Source: Anaerolineales bacterium
Lineage (GTDB): Bacteria; Chloroflexota; Anaerolineae; Anaerolineales; UBA4823
Assembly (NCBI GenBank): GCA_022865865.1
Contig: JALHTN010000216.1
Location: forward strand, 1 to 5,157
Reading direction: 5' to 3'
DNA length: 5,157 nucleotides
The notes under the pieces were generated by a model that saw nothing but the letters and a program-made list of their open reading frames with translations, was not told the origin of the DNA and made no database searches. Both the position numbers and the translations under genes were made by a program. Numbering within the stretch: the first letter of the stretch is position 1; the number at the start of each line of letters is the position of its first letter. This document shows positions 1 through 5,157 of this stretch, in pieces.

Positions 1-437
1 GGTATACCAGGGAATAAACCTGATGGAGGTGTCGAACTAGGTAATAATGTTTGTGATGGCGTTAGGGAAGGTGTCACCGAGGGCGTCAAACTAGGGAATT
101 GAATTGTGATTGAGGCAAGCGGAATTAATGTTGTCGTCGCCGTATAAGTTGGGGTTAAAGTTAGAGTCGGCGTTAAGGTTGCAGTCGGAGTTTGGGTTGC
201 GGTTGGTATTGGAGTTGAAGAGCTGAAAGGGACAAGGGTTCTTGTTGGTGTACTTGTTATGGTTGGTTTTGGGATTTTTGTTGGTGGTAATTGGTTGACT
301 AATGAGTGATAAATCAATGGAAAATAAAGCTCATTTTGTACGTGAAGAGTTTCAGATTGGTGGCTTGAACCATACCCTGAAGATAAAATCAATAAAAATA
401 TCAATAGGACGAACGTTATCTGGTACTTTATTCTCAA
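1..437 (-). CDS. Exported Thr/Pro-rich stalk protein, N-terminal part
   Basis: This frame stays open from 437 to the left edge, giving 145 residues with the C-terminus missing. I do not recognise a catalytic domain. Residues 1-25 form a signal peptide: basic start (MRIKYQ), hydrophobic core (TFVLLIFLLIL), then small residues (SSGYGSS). Residues 37-43 (ELYFPLI) resemble the aromatic-Leu-Pro-Leu motif that I recall in front of Thr/Pro linkers in Chloroflexota secreted proteins. Residues 51-140 are a low-complexity Thr/Pro/Ser stalk with units such as TPTAT, TLTPT and SLTPS, presumably an extended spacer that holds a distal domain off the cell surface. There is no in-frame ATG. I chose the TTG at 437-435 because it begins the signal peptide and has GGAG at 453-450 and AGG at 446-444 upstream; the in-frame stop lies further upstream, near 510. 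ATT at 479 is a less likely start. That it is an exported stalked protein is fairly secure; its function is unknown. Confidence 0.72.
   Translation of the reverse strand, partial: MRIKYQITFVLLIFLLILSSGYGSSHQSETLHVQNELYFPLIYHSLVNQLPPTKIPKPTITSTPTRTLVPFSSSTPIPTATQTPTATLTPTLTLTPTYTATTTLIPLASITIQFPSLTPSVTPSLTPSQTLLPSSTPPSGLFPGI
123..287 (-). repeat. Degenerate Thr/Pro codon repeat (stalk-encoding)
   Basis: On the plus strand this reads as GT-rich DNA with recurring GTTGG, GTCGG and GTTAAGG units. On the minus strand it is a degenerate hexanucleotide pattern of alternating ACN and CCN codons encoding Thr-Pro/Thr-Ala pairs (residues 51-105 of the exported protein). Units vary at third positions, so this is protein-level low complexity and not a fresh microsatellite. 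A looser pair of similar segments, around 28-45 and 81-99, continues the pattern towards the left edge. Confidence 0.7.
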
Positions 438-469
438 GATAATCCTGATCTCCGTTGTTATCCCATTGA

Positions 470-498
470 ATATTACAATGAACCTGAAAATAACGCAA
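470..498 (-). promoter_or_regulatory. Probable sigma70-type promoter for the minus-strand exported protein
   Basis: Read on the minus strand, a -35-like TTGCGT (498-493) is followed by a 17-bp spacer and a -10-like TAATAT (475-470). This predicts a transcription start near 463 and a short leader of about 27 nt that contains the GGAG/AGG ribosome-binding signals before the TTG start at 437. The spacing is ideal and the hexamers are good but not perfect. The match is by eye and the region is AT-rich, so chance matches are possible. Confidence 0.45.
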
Positions 499-563
499 CA
501 AAATAATCTTCAGAACTTGAGATTGAACAGAACCGAGAAGATTACTTCCATAAATTATCCGAC

Positions 564-572
564 TGGTATAAT
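564..572 (+). promoter_or_regulatory. Extended -10 promoter for the ABC-F gene
   Basis: TGGTATAAT at 564-572 matches the extended -10 consensus TGnTATAAT exactly. No strong -35 is visible: the nearest candidate, TTACTT at 542-547, has a long 19-bp spacer, as is tolerated at extended -10 promoters. The predicted start is near 579, leaving a leader of about 138 nt before the ABC-F start codon. It is divergent from, and about 70 bp away from, the promoter of the leftward gene. Confidence 0.55.
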
Positions 573-633
573 CATAGATAAATTTTCGCTACTTGTGGTA
601 TATGAGATGATTGATAATTAGCAGCATTCCAAA

Positions 634-689
634 TTACTCCTGGGGTAAGAATCGCGGATTTATTTCCTGCCGGTGGCTGTTGCCCCCGG
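634..689 (+). promoter_or_regulatory. Candidate anti-terminator region in the ABC-F leader
   Basis: Positions 639-645 (CCTGGGG) can pair with 683-689 (CCCCCGG), forming six G-C pairs around one T/C mismatch. The downstream strand, 683-689, is the same one used as the 3' arm of the terminator hairpin at 669-690, so the two structures exclude each other. The upstream strand can also fold locally: 634-639 (TTACTC) with 643-648 (GGGTAA), including one G-T pair, around a three-base loop, which would hide it. The sequence therefore supports three competing pairings, as expected of an attenuator. No folding energies were computed, and regulation is inferred. Confidence 0.35.
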
Positions 690-700
690 CTTTTCTGTTC
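669..700 (+). terminator. Intrinsic terminator/attenuator hairpin just upstream of the ABC-F gene
   Basis: The GC-rich stem GCCGGTGG (669-676) pairs with CCCCCGGC (683-690), with seven G-C pairs, one T/C mismatch and a six-base loop (677-682). TTTTCTGTTC (691-700) follows at once. This is the layout of a Rho-independent terminator. It sits downstream of the predicted promoter and only 16 bp before the ATG at 717, with no gene ending upstream on this strand. A premature terminator that conditionally controls the ABC-F gene is thus the simplest reading. The T-tract is interrupted, so efficiency may be partial. Confidence 0.6.
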
Positions 701-708
701 TAATTACC

Positions 709-712
709 GAGG
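709..712 (+). promoter_or_regulatory. Shine-Dalgarno for the ABC-F gene
   Basis: GAGG at 709-712 lies four bases before the ATG at 717, which is a shorter spacing than the usual 5-9. It is the only purine-rich match near this start. It lies just after the terminator T-tract, so it would be transcribed only in read-through RNA. Confidence 0.45.
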
Positions 713-716
713 TCTC

Positions 717-2357
717 ATGCTAACAGCTCACAATATTTCAATAAAATTTAATATCAAAAAAGTCCTGCAAAATGTATCATTCAGCATTAACCCTTCCGAT
801 CGCATTGGATTAATTGGCCCAAATGGTAGTGGCAAATCCACGTTATTAAAAATCATTTCCGGTCAATTAGAACCTGATCGGGGAAATATCACCCATAATC
901 CGACAGATTTGGAGGTTGGATATTTACCCCAAGCTTACGAATTTCCAGCTGGAGTGAGTCTCCAGGAGCTATTTTCGGAATTGTCTGATGATTATGCGTA
1001 TTTGGAACAGGAGTTGGAGACATTAGCAAAATCGGTCGAACACCAGCCTGATAATGTGGATATCCAAGATGCTTACGATTCGATTTTGAATAAATTAGAA
1101 AATTACCAGCCCCCTCGAGTCCACCCACAAGAGATTCTGGAAACCTTCAACCTGAATGGTCTCCCTGAAGGAATATTAATATCTCATCTTAGTGGTGGAC
1201 AAAAAACCCGCTTGGGGTTGGCTAGTATTTTAATCAAGAATCCAGCATTATTAATCATGGATGAACCGACCAACCATTTGGATATCACCATGCTTGTATG
1301 GCTCGAGAAATGGATTAAATCATTCTCAGGCGGAGTCATAATCGTCTCCCACGATCGCACTTTCTTAGATAATACAGTGAATAAGATCTTCGATCTTGGT
1401 CCGATCACTCATGCCATCCAGCAGTACCAGGGAAATTACAGCCAATATCTCGAGGTTTACCTAAATGCACATGAGAAGCAGTCCGCTGCTTACCGGGATC
1501 AAGTTTATGAAATTCGGAAAATAAAGCAGGATATCGCTCACACAAAAAACCAGGCTTACCGCGTTGAGATCACAAGCACATCAAGAGAACCGGGTATTCG
1601 TCGCTATGCGAAAAAAGTTGCCCGTAAGGCGAAATCGCGGGAGAAGAAATTAGAGAGGTACATTGATTCAGAGGACCGCGTGGATAAGCCGAAACAATCA
1701 TGGCAAATGAAAGTTGAATTCGCGGACGATAAACACCACAGTCAACATGTTGTAAGATTCGAGAATCTTTCGGTGGGATATTCAGACCAGAATATCTTGA
1801 TCGCGGATATCAACCATTCTATCCGTTTCGGTGCCAGGATTGCACTTACTGGTTCAAATGGAAGCGGGAAAACCACATTACTCCGCACAATCTCAGGTCA
1901 GATTAAACCAATTTCAGGTTCAATCCACATGGGTTCGAAAATCCAGCTTGGTTATCTGACCCAAGAACAGGAATCTCTTTCCGATCACCTCAATGCTTTA
2001 GAAACAATCCAACAATCAGCAAACATTGATGAGACTGAGGCGCGGTCTTTTCTGCATTCCTTCCTATTCTCTGGCGATGATGTCTTTCTACCAGTGAGGG
2101 ATCTTAGCTTAGGAGAACGCTCCCGGTTGCAATTAGCGTCACTAATTATTGAAGGATGCGATTTTTTGCTTTTAGATGAGCCCATCAATCATCTTGATAT
2201 CCCCTCTAGAACTCAGTTTGAACAAGCACTCAGCCGGTTTGACGGCACGGTTCTTGCAGTGATACATGATCGATACTTCATCCAACGATTCGCCAATGAA
2301 ATTTGGATCTTGGATGATTCTGGATCCCTCAGCATCAATAGAACCAGTCTATCCTGA
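717..2357 (+). CDS. ABC-F family ATPase (ribosome-associated translation or antibiotic-resistance factor)
   Basis: This complete 546-residue protein has two fused ABC ATPase domains and no membrane segment, which defines the ABC-F class. These soluble proteins bind the ribosomal E site and either aid translation or displace antibiotics. Domain 1 has Walker A GPNGSGKST (34-42), Q-loop Q72, signature LSGGQ (158-162), Walker B with catalytic E183 in DEPTNHLD, and switch H212. Domain 2 has Walker A GSNGSGKTT (379-387), Q416, signature LSLGE (463-467), E488 in DEPINHLD and H517. The linker between them (about 235-330) is charged and helical, with a strongly basic stretch at 295-314 (RRYAKKVARKAKSREKKLER), and would reach towards the peptidyl-transferase centre. 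The chain ends soon after domain 2, so the C-terminal coiled coil of Uup is absent. The ATG is supported by the conserved N-terminal strand and GAGG at 709-712. The leader suggests attenuation control. Whether it is a resistance or a housekeeping factor cannot be told from sequence alone. Confidence 0.93.
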   Translation: MLTAHNISIKFNIKKVLQNVSFSINPSDRIGLIGPNGSGKSTLLKIISGQLEPDRGNITHNPTDLEVGYLPQAYEFPAGVSLQELFSELSDDYAYLEQELETLAKSVEHQPDNVDIQDAYDSILNKLENYQPPRVHPQEILETFNLNGLPEGILISHLSGGQKTRLGLASILIKNPALLIMDEPTNHLDITMLVWLEKWIKSFSGGVIIVSHDRTFLDNTVNKIFDLGPITHAIQQYQGNYSQYLEVYLNAHEKQSAAYRDQVYEIRKIKQDIAHTKNQAYRVEITSTSREPGIRRYAKKVARKAKSREKKLERYIDSEDRVDKPKQSWQMKVEFADDKHHSQHVVRFENLSVGYSDQNILIADINHSIRFGARIALTGSNGSGKTTLLRTISGQIKPISGSIHMGSKIQLGYLTQEQESLSDHLNALETIQQSANIDETEARSFLHSFLFSGDDVFLPVRDLSLGERSRLQLASLIIEGCDFLLLDEPINHLDIPSRTQFEQALSRFDGTVLAVIHDRYFIQRFANEIWILDDSGSLSINRTSLS

Positions 2358-2393
2358 TTGACTGAGGGAATAGTAAAATCAGAATCACTGGTT
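2342..2393 (+). repeat. Imperfect hairpin spanning the ABC-F stop codon and following gap
   Basis: AACCAGT (2342-2348) and ACTGGTT (2387-2393) are perfect inverted repeats. Inside them CTGATT (2354-2359) and AATCAG (2377-2382) are also perfect inverted repeats, giving a two-step stem with a small internal loop and a 17-base apical loop. The ABC-F stop codon (2355-2357) is inside the inner stem. No T-run follows, so it is not a standard terminator; it might stabilise or process the transcript. The rest of the 59-bp gap holds a TTGACT at 2358-2363, but no -10 box at proper spacing. Confidence 0.35.
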
Positions 2394-2416
2394 AAATCTG
2401 TGGGCATTTATTTCTC

Positions 2417-5157
2417 ATGAATCGAAAGCTAGTATTCGTCTTCTTCATAATATTCACCTCTATATTCTTGATTCTTTACTCCATATCTACAACAGCAGCA
2501 CCCGCGCCGCCGACACCTTCTGGGAATGAGGCAGAGAAGGAGCGTATTGAAGAGGCTTTAGTAAAAGCCATCGGAGACCAGAGGGAATACGTCCTTGGTT
2601 ATCTGGTTAATGATGTACAAATTGCCAGCGTTCAGGTTTCACAGGATGAATCTTGGGGAGTAGTATTTTTAGAAATGATCGACCCGGTGACCGGCGAGCT
2701 ATTACCTTCCGAACCAGGTTTAGCCTTCGCGCTCCGTTCAGGGAGTGAATGGCAGATAATCCTCCCCTCGGATCCCGGTTGGATCGAGCTGGTGCAATCC
2801 GCACCCCAAGAATTACTGAGTGACGAATATAAAATCTCGTATGAAGAGATGTATCGCACAATTATTCAGACCGCTCAAGCGACATATTCTGGTTATCTCC
2901 TTCCCTGGGATGCAGGTCGAACTGTTTACCTCTCCCAAAGTACAGGTCATGATCGCTATATCCCATCTGAAAGTGCCCACTATTCATTCGATTTCTATAT
3001 TTCTAAAACTATGTTCCAATCGAGAGCTTCGAAGGCAGGTACAGTATGGCGGGTGAGGTGGGATGTTCCTAACGGTGATGACAGCGATATGGGCAACTAT
3101 ATTGTGCTTAAGGACGAATCCACCTCCCCTACAACCTACCAGCTTTACCTCCACCTCGCTCAAGACAGCATCCCCCAAGAATTAAGAACGAAAGGTGCTT
3201 ATGTTGCTCAAGGACAATACATCGGTATCGCGGATGACACGGGTCAGAGCACTGGTCACCATTTGCATTTTCACGTTCATACCAACCCGAATTCTTACTG
3301 GGGATCTTCAGTTGATATTACTTTCCAGGATGTCGATATTAATGGAGGTCGACCGAGGCGTGAGAGCGATCTTGAATACTGCGACTTGCCTGGAGATGTA
3401 TGCAACCAGTATCGAAACTTTTACATTTCCGGAAATATTGCTCCAGGAGATACACAGCCACCGATTGGTGATTTATTTGTTCCCGAAACAGGCATGTTGA
3501 TAAACTCTAACTCGGTAAACATTGAAGGATGGGCTTTTGATGAGGATAGCGGTGTTAATTCTTCCCGTTTGATGGCTTACTTCGAAAATGAATGGCACGA
3601 AATTGGGGATGATATGCCTGGCACCACTTTTTCAGTGAATTGGGATATGTGTACGGATAGTATCCCTGATGGACCAGTGGGTTTAGCCTTAAGAATCAGG
3701 GATAACGCAGGAAATCTCTCTCCCGGGTTGCCTGGTTTAACTCATATCATCAAGAATTACAATTGTAATCCGGACCTGATCCAGTGTACTCCCGGCGCAA
3801 ATCAAATCGGAATACATTCCTCCTCAGATTTCCAAGGATCTTGCCAGGTCCTCGAGATTGGAGGATATGCCCAGCTTTCACCAGAAATGGAGAGCAATAT
3901 CGAATCGATTCAAATTGGCACTAATGTATTAGCTGAAGTATTCGGGAATAAAAACTTTTTAGGCCGATTTGAGTCCATTTTCAAGAATGATAGCAATTTG
4001 GATGATAATCTGCTCCACAGTAACCAAATAAAATCGATTAAAGTAACCCCAAAAACAAGTCCTTTACTTGCACCGCAAATTCTCGTTTATCCTCATCCTG
4101 GTGAGCAATTTCCTTCCGGTTCTTCGATTTCTTTCTCCTGGCGTTATTCTGGTCCAGGAAATGAATTCCAGGTACAAGTCGACGGTCCGAGTGGAGAATC
4201 CAACTCGCAGTGGTTACCTTCATCCTACTGGATTGGTGAAAACCATCAATTCACTGCGGGTGTTTATACCTGGAAAGTTCGGACTCGTAGGTGCCCTGAT
4301 GCTACCTGCAACAGTCCCTGGAGTGAGACACAAACTTTCGAAATAACAGCAACACCGCCAAGCATGCTTTCCACGTCGGCACCCTTTATGGATACGCTTG
4401 AAAGTGGTTCTGGTAATTGGTCCTTTACTGGTCTTTGGAATATGCTCAGTGAGCCTGAGCGATCTCATAGTTTGGAGCATTCCTGGTATTATGGCCTGAT
4501 TCCAGATCATAATTATGATTCAAGCCTTCCGAATTCAGGTGATTTGACCTCCAAGCCAATACTAATCCCAGATAGTAATTTTGTGCTCCGTTTTTGGTAC
4601 CGGTATGATACGGAAGAAGATGGAGCAAATTGGGATCAAAGATGGGTTCAAATTTCTTCAAATGGATCGCCATTTGAAAACATTCTACAGTTGAAAGATG
4701 ATGAAGAAGACCAATGGTTGCAAGCAACATTAGATTTAGCTCAATATGCAGGAGAAGAGGTTCAAATCCGCTTCCATTTCGCAACCCTTGACTCAATTGA
4801 CAATGCAGATGGCGAGGGCTGGCTGATTGATGACATTGAGATCCTGCAATATTCCATTCCAGCTTGTATCGACGGAAATGATTCACCGTCATCGGCCGAG
4901 ATAATCAAATTTGATCAAACTCTTTTAAGAGGTATCTGCCCCACCGGAGACATAGATTATTATAAATTTGACGGCCTTGCTGGCGATCACATCGTATTAG
5001 ACATTGATACCCAATCCAGTGGAACAATCGACAATTTAGATCTTTATCTCTTGCTCTTGGACAGTGATGGTCGCTCTGTGCTGGCTCAACATGATGACGA
5101 GATCTTAGGAATTGAACTCGATCCTCATTTAGGCTACCAGCTGAATCGGTCAGGAAC
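2417..5157 (+). CDS. Secreted modular M23 metallopeptidase, C-terminus beyond the window
   Basis: The frame is open from ATG 2417 to the right edge: 913 residues and no stop. Residues 1-28 form a signal peptide or anchor, followed by a Pro-rich stretch (29-34). Residues 36-135 are an unrecognised module. About 140-305 is an M23 (LytM-like) zinc endopeptidase, a family that cuts peptide cross-links of peptidoglycan: HxxxD at H188/D192, a YLHL histidine at H246, and HxH at H282/H284. Probable zinc ligands are H188, D192 and H284, so it looks active. Then come an Ig-like domain (about 349-435), two beta/gamma-crystallin-like motifs (464-543), an FN3-like domain (552-644), a MAM/jelly-roll-like domain as in immune inhibitor A-type proteins (656-810, ending GWLIDDIEI) and a PPC-like domain from about 817 (DIDYYKF at 845-851), cut by the edge. 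C817 and C841 could form a disulfide. The upstream ribosome-binding signal is weak. The peptidase call is strong; names of the accessory domains come from visual recognition. Confidence 0.88.
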   Translation, partial: MNRKLVFVFFIIFTSIFLILYSISTTAAPAPPTPSGNEAEKERIEEALVKAIGDQREYVLGYLVNDVQIASVQVSQDESWGVVFLEMIDPVTGELLPSEPGLAFALRSGSEWQIILPSDPGWIELVQSAPQELLSDEYKISYEEMYRTIIQTAQATYSGYLLPWDAGRTVYLSQSTGHDRYIPSESAHYSFDFYISKTMFQSRASKAGTVWRVRWDVPNGDDSDMGNYIVLKDESTSPTTYQLYLHLAQDSIPQELRTKGAYVAQGQYIGIADDTGQSTGHHLHFHVHTNPNSYWGSSVDITFQDVDINGGRPRRESDLEYCDLPGDVCNQYRNFYISGNIAPGDTQPPIGDLFVPETGMLINSNSVNIEGWAFDEDSGVNSSRLMAYFENEWHEIGDDMPGTTFSVNWDMCTDSIPDGPVGLALRIRDNAGNLSPGLPGLTHIIKNYNCNPDLIQCTPGANQIGIHSSSDFQGSCQVLEIGGYAQLSPEMESNIESIQIGTNVLAEVFGNKNFLGRFESIFKNDSNLDDNLLHSNQIKSIKVTPKTSPLLAPQILVYPHPGEQFPSGSSISFSWRYSGPGNEFQVQVDGPSGESNSQWLPSSYWIGENHQFTAGVYTWKVRTRRCPDATCNSPWSETQTFEITATPPSMLSTSAPFMDTLESGSGNWSFTGLWNMLSEPERSHSLEHSWYYGLIPDHNYDSSLPNSGDLTSKPILIPDSNFVLRFWYRYDTEEDGANWDQRWVQISSNGSPFENILQLKDDEEDQWLQATLDLAQYAGEEVQIRFHFATLDSIDNADGEGWLIDDIEILQYSIPACIDGNDSPSSAEIIKFDQTLLRGICPTGDIDYYKFDGLAGDHIVLDIDTQSSGTIDNLDLYLLLLDSDGRSVLAQHDDEILGIELDPHLGYQLNRSG

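Noticed and set aside
1..300. GT-rich repetitive stretch as a possible tandem repeat locus, CRISPR array or origin iterons
   Set aside because: The units are short and degenerate, with no regular spacers. The pattern is explained by Thr/Pro codons of the minus-strand coding frame.
600..716. tRNA or riboswitch of a known class in the ABC-F leader
   Set aside because: There is no cloverleaf or T-loop pattern and no known riboswitch core that I can recognise; only the competing hairpins are supported.
889..1408. Minus-strand open frames inside the ABC-F gene
   Set aside because: They are antisense shadows of a highly conserved ATPase frame, with no protein-like features of their own.
2358..2379. 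TTGACT (2358-2363) with TAAAAT (2374-2379) as a promoter for the M23 gene
   Set aside because: The spacer is only 10 bp, too short for a sigma70-type promoter. Read-through from the ABC-F gene or an unrecognised promoter is equally possible.
2820..3500. Two plus-strand open frames (2820-3056 and 3195-3500) as separate small genes
   Set aside because: They are in a different frame inside the M23 catalytic region, where the long frame carries all the conserved peptidase residues without interruption.
4446..4892. 148-codon open frame on the minus strand
   Set aside because: It lies wholly antisense to the M23 protein frame, whose domains are recognisable throughout this stretch. Its translation shows no domain-like pattern.

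Overview
The window looks like bacterial chromosome, most likely from Chloroflexota of the Anaerolineae type. The taxonomic clues are indirect: base composition in the mid-40s percent GC by eye, a Thr/Pro-rich stalk directly behind a signal peptide and a 'YFPLI' motif, and a large exported protein that joins an M23 peptidase to beta-sandwich domains and a PPC-like domain. I make this assignment from memory of such proteins, not from a database search.

Layout: (1) Positions 1-437, minus strand, hold the N-terminal part of an exported protein with a Thr/Pro-rich low-complexity stalk; its C-terminus lies beyond the left edge. (2) Positions 438-716 are a divergent intergenic region. It holds a probable promoter for each direction and, on the plus strand, a roughly 138-nt leader that ends in a terminator-like hairpin plus T-tract just before the next gene. 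(3) Positions 717-2357, plus strand, encode a complete 546-residue ABC-F ATPase, a soluble ribosome-acting protein with two intact nucleotide-binding domains. (4) Positions 2358-2416 are a short gap with an imperfect hairpin straddling the ABC-F stop and no convincing promoter. (5) From 2417 to the right edge, plus strand, runs one uninterrupted frame of 913 residues without a stop. It encodes a secreted modular M23 (LytM-like) metallopeptidase followed by Ig-like, beta/gamma-crystallin-like, FN3-like, MAM/jelly-roll-like and PPC-like domains; its C-terminus is cut by the window.

The two outer genes encode envelope or extracellular proteins, and the middle gene acts on the ribosome. Nothing in the sequence shows that they work together. 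The ABC-F and M23 genes are co-directional with a 59-bp gap and could share a transcript, but this is unproven. The most interesting non-coding signal is the ABC-F leader. Its extended -10 promoter, mutually exclusive RNA pairings and terminator immediately before the start codon resemble the transcription-attenuation leaders known for antibiotic-responsive ABC-F genes.
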